This document shows, in pieces, positions 42,930 to 52,438 of a stretch of DNA of 64,000 nucleotides. A model generated the notes under the pieces. That model was not told the origin of the DNA and did not search any database. It saw only the letters and a list, made by a program, of their open reading frames with translations. The DNA comes from Microscillaceae bacterium (GTDB taxonomy: Bacteria > Bacteroidota > Bacteroidia > Cytophagales > Microscillaceae), in NCBI GenBank assembly GCA_003483885.1, contig DMXI01000470.1, positions 11,744-75,743 of the forward strand, in the 5' to 3' direction. The position numbers were made by a program, and so were the translations under genes. How positions within the stretch are numbered: position 1 is the first letter of the stretch; each line of letters begins with the position of its first letter.

Positions 42930-45900
42930 TTAGGTTATCTCGGGAGCTTCTCCGTTAACTTGTACATATCGGATAATCTTGTTGTAAAGTTCGTTGGGGC
43001 TAAAAGGTTTGGTTAAGTAATCGGTCACTCCTGCTTTGAAAGCTCTCTCACGTTCTTCAACCAACGCCGATGCAGTTAAGGCAATGATTGGTGTGTCTAC
43101 GTGGGCCTCAATTTTACGAATATGGTAGGTAGCATCGTAGCCATCCATCTCGGGCATTTGCAAATCCATCAAAATCAAGTCATACTCATTCTGCTTTGCC
43201 TGTTCAATGGCTTCAATTCCATTGGAAGCATATTCTATCTTTAAGTGCCAGGTTTTCAAAAACTTGGCCACTACCAATTGATTAATTTTAGTATCTTCAA
43301 CTAGTAAAATTCTCTGTCCTTTTGTGTTTTTCAAAGTTTCTTTGTCGTCTATGGCATTAAAATTCCCTTTTGCTGCAGGCATATGTTTTTTAAGTTTTAA
43401 GTCAAAATAAAACCTTGACCCTTGAGCTTCTTTGCTCTCGAGGTATATTTGACTTCCCTGTAACTCTAGCAAACGTTTTACTATTGCCAGTCCAAGCCCT
43501 GTTCCGCCAAACTTGCGGATGGTTTCAGGATTGGCTTGAGTAAATCGTTCAAAAATTAACTGCTGTTTCTCTTTGGGTATTCCTACTCCGGTGTCTCTTA
43601 CGTTAAACCTAATGTTGATATATTCGGTTGTTTCTTCCAATAAAAGCAAGGTTACCTTTACTTCGCCCTTGTGGGTAAATTTAATGGCGTTGTTCATTAA
43701 ATTGGTTAACACTTGGGTGAGCCTTACCTGATCTCCCACTACTTTTTGAGGAATGTCGTTGTCCATCCGAAAGACCAAATCAAGGTTTTTTTCTTGAGCA
43801 GTAAAGGTAAATGATTTTTTGATGCTCTCTACCAGTTCGGGTAGTTCAAACACTACCTCCTCAAATTCTATTTTCCCAGCATCTATTTTATTAAAATCTA
43901 AAATATCATTTAATAAAGATAATAACGTCTCCGCAGAGAATTTTAATATCTTTAAGTTTTCTAATTGATCATTTCTAGGGTTATTCTCCAACAATACGTG
44001 AGTCATTCCAATCACCGCATTCATCGGGGTGCGGATTTCGTGGCTCATGGTAGACAAAAACTGCTCTTTGGCCAATGCTCCAGCTTCCGCTTTTTGCTTG
44101 GCTTGTAGTAGCTCCTGCTCAAATCTTTTACGCTCGGTGATATCTACCGAATAACCCAAAATATAAGGAGGACGATTTTTTTCAAAAGAGATCAATCGTT
44201 TTCCTACCAATAAATCAATCTCTTGGTTTTTGAGCTGAAAGCTTTCTTCCCAGCTATCTTTTTGTTTGCCCGCCTTTACCAGCATATCATCTCTTACAAA
44301 CCTAAGCGCAATTTCCCTGGGAAAAATCTCCGCATCGGTTTTTCCTAAACAATCATTGGAAAGATCATACGTCTCACAAGTTTGTTTATTGATGAATACT
44401 AATCGCCCCTCATCGTCTTTAATATACACATTAATCGGCAGGGTATCAAGTATTTGCTCTAGTACCTTCTTCTGATTGGTGAGCTCCTCTTCGGCCTCTT
44501 TTTCGTGGGTTACATCCCAGTTAATACCAATCATGCGTACGGGTTTTTGGTCATCGTCAAAAATCACTTTGCCAAAACCACGGATGTGTTTCACCTGGTT
44601 ATTTTCGTGACAAACCCTAAATTGGGTATTATATTCGGCTTTTCCTTCCAAGGCCAAGGCCGAATCAGTGCGTGCCTGTGCCAAATCTTCTGGGTGAATC
44701 GCCGTTTCCCAGGCCTTGTAAGCGTGGCTAAAATCATTGGAGTGCACCCCATACAACATATACATTTGTTCGTCCCACACCAATTGGTCATTGACAATGT
44801 CCCAATCCCAAATACCCATCTTTGCCGATCGCATGGCCAAAGACAGCCGTTGCTCGCTCTCTCTGAGTTTTTCCATGGTAGAAGACAACACCTCATTGGT
44901 TTGGCGTAACTCCTCATTGGCCGCTTGTAATTCCTGATTTTTCAGGTCTATTTGTTGGTACTGATCTTGAATCGTTCGTTCGGCCTTTTTACGATCTGTA
45001 ATATCCATACATATCACCATATACTGGAATGGTAACCGTTGTTCATTCAAAAAAGGCACAATCGTGGCTTTTAGCCAAAATTCATCCCCGTTCTTACGCT
45101 TGTTGCGAGCTTCGCCCTTCCAAACCTTGCCAACACGTATCATGGGTAATATTTCATCATAAATGGATTTATCAGCCGATAATAAATCATGATTATTGCC
45201 AATCAATTCATCTAAACTATATCCACTCAGGGTTACAAATTTATCATTTACATAGCGAATTTTGCCTTGAGTATCTACCAAAGCTACCATATTGGCCATA
45301 TCCAGGGCCATTTTAAAATCCGACAAGCTTTTGTGAGAAGTTTTCAGTTCTTCTTCGTCCAGCTTTCGCTGGTGGATGTCTTGTATTACACCCAGCATTT
45401 TAATGGCCTTGCCATCATCCCCTCTTTGCACATTCCCTTGCGACTTTACCCAATGCACCGAGCCATTAGGCCAGACCACTCGATACTCAATTTCATATTT
45501 TATATTTTGGTCTAGTGACTCTTGCAACCTTTGCTCTACCAACTGGCGATCATTAGGGTGGATGACTTGCATAGACAATTCATAACTAGGCTTTTGAAAT
45601 GCGGCATCTACTCCTAACAGTAAAAAAGTACGGGTTGCCCAAATGACTTCGCCTGTTTCTAAGTTCCACTCCCAGGTTCCAATATTGGCAAAATCTTGCG
45701 CCAAACGAAATCGTTCCTCGTTTTCCTGTAGCTTAAGTTCTGTATTTTGACGTTCGCTAATGTCACGGGCACTGGTAATGGCTCCATTGTATTTCCCCTC
45801 TTGATCAAAAAAAGTATTGATCACTACCTCTACCCATATGTAATGCCCTGCCCGATGCAAAATCCGAAAAGCGTAGGTGCAAAACTTCTGCTTATTGAGG

Positions 45901-46799
45901 GTATTTTGCTCTAGCTCAGTCCTGAATTTTTCTACATCTTCGGGATGTATCACACTAAAGAAATCAACATTTTGCCTTTCTTTGATTGTATAGCCCAGGA
46001 TGCGTTCAATAGACGGACTAGTATAAATTAACTGATTATGACGATCGTAACGCTCAATCAAGTCGCTTGAATTATCGGTCAGAATCTGGTATAAGATTAC
46101 ATTGCGGGTCAACTGTTGCTGGGCAGTCTTAAGTGTAGCTTTTTGGCGGGCATTTTTATCTTCCAGCAACACATTTTCCTGAGAATATTTTTTATTGATA
46201 GATTGCACAAATTGAAAACCCACTACTTGAAAAATAACCGTGATCAAAATCATTAGATTGAGGGTTGGTATGCTCTCCATACGCATGATGGCATGGTCGT
46301 ACCCCACACCCATCCAAAAGTGCACAGGGTCAAATAGCATTAAACAAAGCACATGAATGCCAATAGCTCCCCAATATTGCCACCGCTTACGCATATCTAT
46401 GAGTATCATAGGTAGTAGCATAAAGGCAATAGGAAGAAATCTTGGAATAAATTGATAGGCTACTGGTAGTGGCTTTCCGTGCCATACTTTGATCAAAGGC
46501 ACCTCAAATAGCATAATAACCGCAGGAATGATGGCGAGCAAAAAGTGATTGAAAGCATAATATCCTCGTTTGTTCAATATGGGAACCAGTGCAAGTAAAC
46601 CCAACTCTATCGCTGTAAGCCAAACAGCCTGGTAAAGGTTTAGAAGTAAAAGCCGGGTACAGGCGACAAATAAAATTAGGAAGATGACTAGGTAACTAAT
46701 CTGATTGGACAAAATGATCCGTTTTTGCAGCGTATAGTTCAAGTCCATCTTGACTCCTATCTGCACTATTTTTTGTAAAAAATTGTTCAACTTGTCCAT
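42930..46799 (-). CDS. Hybrid sensor histidine kinase with five PAS domains and a receiver
   Basis: The start ATG 46797-46799 (MDKLNNFLQKIVQIGVKMDL) is preferred; a frame to 46844 adds 15 residues and runs through a TATATTTG -7 box (46842-46849). About 1289 residues: six or so N-terminal membrane helices, then PAS repeats (SSDLIERYDRHNQLIYTSPS; GSVHWVKSQGNVQRG; VALVDTQGKIRYVNDKFVTL; MGIWDWDIVNDQLVWDEQMY; INVYIKDDEGRLVFINKQTC). HisKA has STMSHEIRTPMNAVIGMTH, the HATPase GTGLGLAIVKRLLEL, and a C-terminal receiver ILLVEDTKINQL with phospho-Asp in LILMDLQMPEMDGY. No output regulator is adjacent, so phosphorelay partners are unknown. Confidence 0.94.
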   Translation of the reverse strand: MDKLNNFLQKIVQIGVKMDLNYTLQKRIILSNQISYLVIFLILFVACTRLLLLNLYQAVWLTAIELGLLALVPILNKRGYYAFNHFLLAIIPAVIMLFEVPLIKVWHGKPLPVAYQFIPRFLPIAFMLLPMILIDMRKRWQYWGAIGIHVLCLMLFDPVHFWMGVGYDHAIMRMESIPTLNLMILITVIFQVVGFQFVQSINKKYSQENVLLEDKNARQKATLKTAQQQLTRNVILYQILTDNSSDLIERYDRHNQLIYTSPSIERILGYTIKERQNVDFFSVIHPEDVEKFRTELEQNTLNKQKFCTYAFRILHRAGHYIWVEVVINTFFDQEGKYNGAITSARDISERQNTELKLQENEERFRLAQDFANIGTWEWNLETGEVIWATRTFLLLGVDAAFQKPSYELSMQVIHPNDRQLVEQRLQESLDQNIKYEIEYRVVWPNGSVHWVKSQGNVQRGDDGKAIKMLGVIQDIHQRKLDEEELKTSHKSLSDFKMALDMANMVALVDTQGKIRYVNDKFVTLSGYSLDELIGNNHDLLSADKSIYDEILPMIRVGKVWKGEARNKRKNGDEFWLKATIVPFLNEQRLPFQYMVICMDITDRKKAERTIQDQYQQIDLKNQELQAANEELRQTNEVLSSTMEKLRESEQRLSLAMRSAKMGIWDWDIVNDQLVWDEQMYMLYGVHSNDFSHAYKAWETAIHPEDLAQARTDSALALEGKAEYNTQFRVCHENNQVKHIRGFGKVIFDDDQKPVRMIGINWDVTHEKEAEEELTNQKKVLEQILDTLPINVYIKDDEGRLVFINKQTCETYDLSNDCLGKTDAEIFPREIALRFVRDDMLVKAGKQKDSWEESFQLKNQEIDLLVGKRLISFEKNRPPYILGYSVDITERKRFEQELLQAKQKAEAGALAKEQFLSTMSHEIRTPMNAVIGMTHVLLENNPRNDQLENLKILKFSAETLLSLLNDILDFNKIDAGKIEFEEVVFELPELVESIKKSFTFTAQEKNLDLVFRMDNDIPQKVVGDQVRLTQVLTNLMNNAIKFTHKGEVKVTLLLLEETTEYINIRFNVRDTGVGIPKEKQQLIFERFTQANPETIRKFGGTGLGLAIVKRLLELQGSQIYLESKEAQGSRFYFDLKLKKHMPAAKGNFNAIDDKETLKNTKGQRILLVEDTKINQLVVAKFLKTWHLKIEYASNGIEAIEQAKQNEYDLILMDLQMPEMDGYDATYHIRKIEAHVDTPIIALTASALVEERERAFKAGVTDYLTKPFSPNELYNKIIRYVQVNGEAPEIT

Positions 46800-46962
46800 G
46801 TTCGTATTGTTCAGTTTTCCGATAGCTGGCTGGTGCTTTACCAAATATATAAAAAAAACAAGATTTTAATACAGTGTCATCTCACAAAGTTGGCAAGCAT
46901 TCACCCTATAAAACGTTCATTTTCAGTAGAGTTATTACCAGTACTTTTCCGTTAAGTCCAAT

Positions 46963-46993
46963 AAAAAACCACTGTCTGGAATCCAAACAGTGG
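46963..46993 (-). terminator. Intrinsic terminator after the tandem exported-protein genes
   Basis: On the minus strand, CCACTGT pairs with ACAGTGG (46993-46987 and 46975-46969), followed by TTTTTT (46968-46963). It lies 31 bp past the stop at 47024. Confidence 0.9.
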
Positions 46994-47023
46994 CTTGATT
47001 TTATAGGTAATTCCTGAAGAACT

Positions 47024-48286
47024 TTACCAGGTTTTTTGTTTCTTTTTGCGAGCAGCCGGAAACAAGATGTTGTTCAATATGAGCCGATAACCAGGTGAAG
47101 TAGGATGTAAATTCAAATCGGTAGGCTCCTCTCCTGTTTGATGGCGATAGTCTTCAGGATCATGCCCCCCATAAAAAGTCCAGGTACCCTTGCCAAAAGA
47201 GCCATGAATGTAACGCACCTCGTTGGCTTGTTTGGTCTCACCCATGATTACCACATCAGGCTTGACCAATCGTTTTTTGAAAGCAGTAGTTTGTCCCAAA
47301 AATCCTTTGATCACATGCTGGTGATTTTGGGTAAGCATGGCTGGAATAGGGTCCCATTTAGCCGAAAACTTAAACAAGGTAAAAAAGTCGTTACTTTCGT
47401 TGAGGCCTCTTTCAAAGTACTGATTATCAATATTGGAATACTCGTATTCAAAGGGATTGCGACTCAACTTAAAATTCTGAAATGCAAAGGTGTTTTTATA
47501 GCTCAACTTGCTCTGCGCCGCAGGGTCAGCAGGATCGCCATCATACATTGATTCACAAATGTCTACACCTTCGGCCGAAAGTGCAATATCGTAGGTATCA
47601 GCTGCTGAACACATGGCAAACAAAAAACCGCCACCAGCACAGTACTCTCTGATTTTTTTCACCACTGCCAACTTCATTTGAGATACCTTTTTGTAGCCAA
47701 ACTTCCGGGCTGTTTCTTCAAAGGTTTTCTTTTGTTTAATGTACCAAGGCTTATGTCTAAAAATACGGTATACCTTGCCATATTGCCCAGTAAAATCTTC
47801 ATGGTGCAAATGTAACCAGTCGTATTTGGGCAATTTATTCGTCAATACCTCTTCGTCAAACACCACATCATAAGGGATTTCGGCATAGGTAAGCACCAGG
47901 GTTACGGCATCGTCCCAAGGCTGTTTAAACTTGGGAGAATATACGGCTATTTTGGGAGGCTTGTCTAGCTTGATAGCGTCCATATTGCGATCTACCCTGG
48001 CTATATCAGCCAAAATCTGGCTAGCCGAAGCATTGGAAATAATTTCATAACTTATCCCTCTTACCACCAATTCGTTCTGAAACTTTTGGGTATGTTTAAA
48101 CATAAAACTCCCCCCTCTATAATTCAATAGCCAGTCAGCCTCCATGCCTTGCTGCAGCACCCAATAAGTCATTCCATAGGCCTTCAAATGGTTTTTTTGG
48201 GATTTATCCATGGGGATGAGTATATAGTTGGCACGTACTCCCCAAGACACGGCCAATAGCATTAATACAATGAGCGTTCTCTTCAT
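47024..48286 (-). CDS. Conserved exported Bacteroidota protein, GATase-like (copy 1)
   Basis: This 420-residue protein has a signal peptide (MKRTLIVLMLLAVSWGVRAN). The mature start is YILIPMDKSQKNHLKAYGM. Conserved segments include PPKIAVYSPKFKQPWDDAVT, YDWLHLHHEDFTGQYGK, and GGFLFAMCSAADTYDIAL, the last like a class I glutamine-amidotransferase-type Cys elbow. The C-terminus has FGKGTWTFYGGHDPEDYRHQ. Databases often label such proteins 'asparagine synthetase B', but no synthetase domain is visible, so that name is probably wrong. It is ~75-80% identical by eye to the next gene and the two face the same way. Confidence 0.75.
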   Translation of the reverse strand: MKRTLIVLMLLAVSWGVRANYILIPMDKSQKNHLKAYGMTYWVLQQGMEADWLLNYRGGSFMFKHTQKFQNELVVRGISYEIISNASASQILADIARVDRNMDAIKLDKPPKIAVYSPKFKQPWDDAVTLVLTYAEIPYDVVFDEEVLTNKLPKYDWLHLHHEDFTGQYGKVYRIFRHKPWYIKQKKTFEETARKFGYKKVSQMKLAVVKKIREYCAGGGFLFAMCSAADTYDIALSAEGVDICESMYDGDPADPAAQSKLSYKNTFAFQNFKLSRNPFEYEYSNIDNQYFERGLNESNDFFTLFKFSAKWDPIPAMLTQNHQHVIKGFLGQTTAFKKRLVKPDVVIMGETKQANEVRYIHGSFGKGTWTFYGGHDPEDYRHQTGEEPTDLNLHPTSPGYRLILNNILFPAARKKKQKTW

Positions 48287-48315
48287 GAATATGTTGTTTA
48301 ATGGTGGAATTTTGT

Positions 48316-48400
48316 TTTTTAGTCAACAGTTGACAGTCCATAGTCCACAGACAATAGTCCATAATTGCCTATGGACTATGGACCGTTGACGGCGGACTAA
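48316..48400. repeat. STRR-like GTCCATAGTCCA repeat between the tandem paralogs
   Basis: The words tcaacagttgac, agtccatagtccac, agacaatagtcc, tatggactatggacc and gttgacggcggac form a degenerate array. It fills nearly all of the 119 bp between the two genes. Confidence 0.65.
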
Positions 48401-48405
48401 TAAAA

Positions 48406-49665
48406 TCAAGTCTTTTGCTTCTTTTTGCGGGCGGCTGGAAACAAAATGTTATTCAGGATCAGACGATAACCCGGTGAATTGGGGTGTAGGTTCAAATCGG
48501 TGGGCTCTTCTCCTACAAAGTGTTGGTAATCTTCGGGGTCGTGTCCGCCATAAAAAGTCCAGGTGCCTTTACCAAAAGTACCGTGAATATAACGGGCTTC
48601 TTTGGCTTGTTTGGTTTCTCCCATAATGATTACATCAGGTTTCACCAATCTTTTCTTAAATGCGGTAGTTTGCCCCATAAACCCTTTTACTACCTGGGTG
48701 TGGCATTGGGTAAGCATGGTAGGAATGGGATCCCATTTGGCCGAAAACTTAAACAATGTAAAGAAATCATTCGATTCTCTTAGTCCTCTTTCGTATTGTT
48801 GATTATCTATATTTGAATACTCGTATTCAAAGGGATTGCGGCTAATACGAAAGTTTTGAAAAGCAAAGGTATTTTTGAAGTTCAGCTTTCCTTGCGCTGC
48901 TGGATCAGCCGGGTCGCCATCGTACATGCGCTCACAAATGTCTACTCCATCAGCTGCCAAGGCAATATCATATGTATCGGTAGCCGAGCACATGGCAAAC
49001 AAAAACCCGCCACTCGCGCAGTAATTTCTAATTTTTTTGACTACGGCTCCCTTAAGTTGAGACACCTTTTTGAATCCGTGCTTGCGCGCCATTGCTTCAA
49101 ACTCGCGCTGTTGTTTGATATACCAGGGGCGATTGCGATAAGCACTGTAAAACTTCCCATATTGCCCGGTGAAGTCTTCATGATGCAAGTGTAACCAATC
49201 GTATTTGGGTAGCTTATTGGTCATAACTTCGTCGTCAAACACTACATCGTAGGGAATTTCAGCATAAGTCAGTACCAACGTTACGGCATCGTCCCAAGGC
49301 TGTTTGGATTTGGGAGAGTACACCGCTATTTTAGGAGGTTTGTCGAGTTTCATCGCATCCATATTTACATCGTTGCGACCTATTTTCTCCAAGATACCAT
49401 TGGCTGTAGCATTCGAAATGACCTGATAACTCACGCCCCGAATGACTAATTCGTTGATGAACGCCTGGTTTGATTTGAACATGAAGCTTCCTCCTTTATA
49501 ATTCAGAAGCCAATCTATTTCTACCCCGCGCTTGAGCACCCAATAGGCAATACCATAAGCTTTGAGGTGGTTTTTCTGGCCTTTATCCATTGGCACCAAA
49601 ATATACGAAGCTCGTACACTGGTGGCCAATAGCAATACCACAATGAGTAGGCTTAATTTCTTCAT
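48406..49665 (-). CDS. Conserved exported Bacteroidota protein, GATase-like (copy 2)
   Basis: This 419-residue tandem paralog of the preceding protein has signal peptide MKKLSLLIVVLLLATSVRAS and then YILVPMDKGQKNHLKAYGIA. The same motifs are kept: WDDAVTLVLTYAEIPYDVVF, DWLHLHHEDFTGQYGK, GGFLFAMCSATDTYDIAL, FYGGHDPEDYQHF and the basic end FPAARKKKQKT. Both copies appear intact, so both are probably used. The biochemical role is unknown; the Cys in the MCSA elbow and the paired His residues are candidate functional residues. Confidence 0.75.
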   Translation of the reverse strand: MKKLSLLIVVLLLATSVRASYILVPMDKGQKNHLKAYGIAYWVLKRGVEIDWLLNYKGGSFMFKSNQAFINELVIRGVSYQVISNATANGILEKIGRNDVNMDAMKLDKPPKIAVYSPKSKQPWDDAVTLVLTYAEIPYDVVFDDEVMTNKLPKYDWLHLHHEDFTGQYGKFYSAYRNRPWYIKQQREFEAMARKHGFKKVSQLKGAVVKKIRNYCASGGFLFAMCSATDTYDIALAADGVDICERMYDGDPADPAAQGKLNFKNTFAFQNFRISRNPFEYEYSNIDNQQYERGLRESNDFFTLFKFSAKWDPIPTMLTQCHTQVVKGFMGQTTAFKKRLVKPDVIIMGETKQAKEARYIHGTFGKGTWTFYGGHDPEDYQHFVGEEPTDLNLHPNSPGYRLILNNILFPAARKKKQKT

Positions 49666-50123
49666 GGATTATATTGAATTTTTAACCTGAAATAAGGAAA
49701 TTTGATAATCGCTTGTTTGTACAACGATTTTTCACTAAAATCTGTTTGTGAGTCGTGTAAAACGTTGTGATTTGAGCTAAAAAAAGTATTTTATTTGCCT
49801 TGACAATATTCAAGCATATATTTAGACATACCCAACTTAGCTGAATAATGTTTGTAATTATTTGCATGCAAGCGTAATAAATTCAGATTTTCTGAGACTT
49901 ATTACACAACTACGTCTTATGACAATAATACAATAATCGTGGTTGGTTTGTCTGATTCAAACAAACTCTTAACACAACTTTAAGAATATGCTTAAATATT
50001 CCAGGATTACATTTTAATTTAATAAATCATCTTGACTTTTGCTAATACGCTTTACTTATCTCTTTTTTGGGGAACGTACTAAAAACACTAGATGACTTTA
50101 GAGTCGAAAACCATATTTATTCC
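49666..50123. other. AT-rich divergent intergenic region
   Basis: This 458 bp stretch lies between the minus-strand exported gene and the plus-strand permease. No gene or clear promoter box was found. It contains ACAACG/CGTTGT words (49721, 49761) and a run of AT-rich sequence. Confidence 0.45.
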
Positions 50124-51362
50124 ATGAATTATCAAGAAAACATAAGAGAAGGGTTACGATCGGTAAGGGCTAATTTACTCAGGTCAATACTAACGGCGCT
50201 CATCATTGCCATTGGTATTATGGCACTAGTAGGCATACTGACCGCCATAGATGGCATTCAGGCCTCGGTAGATGATAGCTTTGCTCAATTAGGTGTGAAT
50301 TCCTTTGACATAGAAGGCACCTCAAGCCGGGGACGTCGCAGAAGACGAGGCCGTAACGAAAAAGTTTACCCGCCCATTAAATACAAACAAGCCAAAAATT
50401 ATCAGGAACGCTTAGGTTTTCCAGCCAAAGTAAGCATCACCACCAACCTTACTGGGGCCGCCGAGATTAAATTTCGTTCCAAAAAAACCAACCCTAACAG
50501 TCGGGTGGTAGGAGCCAATGAGAATTATATCATCACGAAAGGATACAACCTAAAACAAGGACGTAACTTCTCCCCCACCGAAATTACCAAAGGGGTAAAT
50601 GTGGGTATTATTGGTCACGACTTAGCTAACACCTTGTTTGAAAAGGAGAATCCGCTCAATAAACTCATATCAGTATTGGGCAAACGTATCCGAGTTATTG
50701 GAGTATTGAAAAAAATAGGAGGCTCGTTTGGAGGCTCAGGGAATGACCGGTCTATTTTGATTCCAATCGAATTGGCTTATAGAATTCCTACTCGATCGCA
50801 GCCCACCTACAATATTACTACTTCGCTGGATGGCCCGATGGATTTTATGATGGCCATGGGCGAGGCCGAAAGCCTGATGCGACAAATTCGCCAAGATAAG
50901 CTAGGACAACCCAATTCGTTTCAGATTGAGCGCAGTGAATCGGCAGCTGATCGTTTGGGCAACATTACCGGATACCTCACCATTGGCGGCGGAGTGGTAG
51001 GATTTATCACGTTATTGGGTGCCTCTATTGGACTCATGAATATTATGTTGGTATCCGTCACCGAGCGTACCCGAGAGATTGGGGTGCGCAAAGCGCTTGG
51101 AGCTACTCCCAAGCGTATTCGCCAACAGTTTTTGATCGAGGCCATTGTCATTTGTTTGATGGGGGGTACTGTGGGGATTATTTTTGGAATCCTCATTGGC
51201 AATGTGCTATCCCTGGTCTTAGGTTCAAGCGGGTTTATCATTCCCTGGAGCCGTATTGTCATCGGTTTGGTCACTTGTATCGGGGTTGGCTCCGCTTCGG
51301 GGTATTATCCAGCTTACAAGGCTTCCAAGCTAGACCCTATCGAGTCACTACGATTTGAATAA
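50124..51362 (+). CDS. MacB/FtsX-family ABC transporter permease
   Basis: The start ATG 50124 (MNYQENIREGLRSVRANLLR) gives the typical N-terminus; a frame to 50067 adds 19 residues not seen in the family. The 412-residue protein has one N-terminal transmembrane helix (LTALIIAIGIMALVGILTAI), a ~230-residue periplasmic MacB-type core with an unusual Arg-rich patch (SSRGRRRRRGRNEK), and three C-terminal helices with ERTREIGVRKALGATPKRIR. It exports lipids, peptides or proteins, or transmits force. No ATPase gene is adjacent, so it must pair with one elsewhere. Confidence 0.92.
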   Translation: MNYQENIREGLRSVRANLLRSILTALIIAIGIMALVGILTAIDGIQASVDDSFAQLGVNSFDIEGTSSRGRRRRRGRNEKVYPPIKYKQAKNYQERLGFPAKVSITTNLTGAAEIKFRSKKTNPNSRVVGANENYIITKGYNLKQGRNFSPTEITKGVNVGIIGHDLANTLFEKENPLNKLISVLGKRIRVIGVLKKIGGSFGGSGNDRSILIPIELAYRIPTRSQPTYNITTSLDGPMDFMMAMGEAESLMRQIRQDKLGQPNSFQIERSESAADRLGNITGYLTIGGGVVGFITLLGASIGLMNIMLVSVTERTREIGVRKALGATPKRIRQQFLIEAIVICLMGGTVGIIFGILIGNVLSLVLGSSGFIIPWSRIVIGLVTCIGVGSASGYYPAYKASKLDPIESLRFE

Positions 51363-51376
51363 CAGCAATCAATTGT

Positions 51377-51432
51377 TCAATGGCTATATTGAACCTGAAC
51401 AAGTGCACAGTATAGCCATTGATTTTATTTTT
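51377..51432 (+). terminator. Intrinsic terminator of the permease gene
   Basis: TCAATGGCTATA (51377-51388) pairs perfectly with TATAGCCATTGA (51411-51422), followed by TTTTATTTTT. Confidence 0.9.
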
Positions 51433-51508
51433 CAGAAAAAGTGAACATCTTCTATTTGTAATCTCTTCTACTTTACACTAATTTTCCCGAAAAATTAGTT
51501 CGTGAACT

Positions 51509-52426
51509 ATGTCAAAACTTGAAAGGTACGCCTCCATCATTTTTCTGGTTTTTGCCCTCCTCATACGTTTTCCCTTTGATTATTTCTTGTTTGATATTGC
51601 CCAGTCGTTTGCCGTACAAATTGCCCTGCTGTATTTGATAGCCGCCCTTTTGGTAGCTTTCTGGAAAAAATGGTGGTGGGTAGCAAGCAGTATCACCAGT
51701 AGCTTGATCGTGGCTACTTTGTTTATACATTGGCTGTGGCCAAACTATCCCAATGTGGCTAAAGGAACAACCACTTTCAAGGTAGCCCACTTCAACGTTT
51801 GGAAGAAAACCACTCAGCATCAAGAAGTGATTCGAGTGGCTAAAAACACTCAAGCCGATGTCATTTCTTTTGAGGAGATTAATGGTCGTTGGTGGGAAGC
51901 ACTATTAGAAGGTCTCCAGGAACCCTATCCATACTGGCACGTCATTACCCGAGAAGACAATTTTGGCTTGGCTGTGTTTTCTAAATACCCGCTCAAAAGC
52001 ACGGAAGTCAGGCATTTTAGCGATGTACCGAGTATCACTACCACTTTGGAGATGCCTTTTGGAGAAGTATATTGGATTTCGTCACATGTGTTGCCTCCCA
52101 AAAGCACTGAATGGTATCACAAACGTAATAAGGATTTAAACAGCATTGCCACCTATATGGCTACCCAAAAAGGTTACAAATTGGCAGTGGGAGATTACAA
52201 TACTGTCAGTTGGGCACCGGTGATACGCAAATTTAAAAAAACGGCTAATTTGAAGGATGCCCGCAGAACATTTAGCCCCTCATGGCCTACTTACAATCGT
52301 TTTCTGGGTGTGCCTATTGACCATATTTTTCATTCTCCAAGCCTGCAATGCATAGGCTTTAAAACCACCGAAAAAACTGCCTCAGATCATTGGGGCATCG
52401 TAGCCACCTTTGTACCACTCAATTAA
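51509..52426 (+). CDS. Endonuclease/exonuclease/phosphatase (EEP) family protein with N-terminal membrane helices
   Basis: This 305-residue protein has hydrophobic helices at residues ~8-80, then an EEP domain: KVAHFNVWKKTTQHQEVIRV, ADVISFEEINGRWWEAL (metal-binding Glu), SSHVLPPKSTEWY, KLAVGDYNTVSWAP and C-terminal IDHIFHSPS with ASDHWGIVATF (catalytic His). EEP proteins cleave phosphodiester or sugar-phosphate bonds. The active site would lie outside the cytoplasmic membrane. It precedes the acetyltransferase by 12 bp, so it may be transcribed with the YcaO cluster. Confidence 0.87.
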   Translation: MSKLERYASIIFLVFALLIRFPFDYFLFDIAQSFAVQIALLYLIAALLVAFWKKWWWVASSITSSLIVATLFIHWLWPNYPNVAKGTTTFKVAHFNVWKKTTQHQEVIRVAKNTQADVISFEEINGRWWEALLEGLQEPYPYWHVITREDNFGLAVFSKYPLKSTEVRHFSDVPSITTTLEMPFGEVYWISSHVLPPKSTEWYHKRNKDLNSIATYMATQKGYKLAVGDYNTVSWAPVIRKFKKTANLKDARRTFSPSWPTYNRFLGVPIDHIFHSPSLQCIGFKTTEKTASDHWGIVATFVPLN

Positions 52427-52438
52427 GACTTGAAAACT

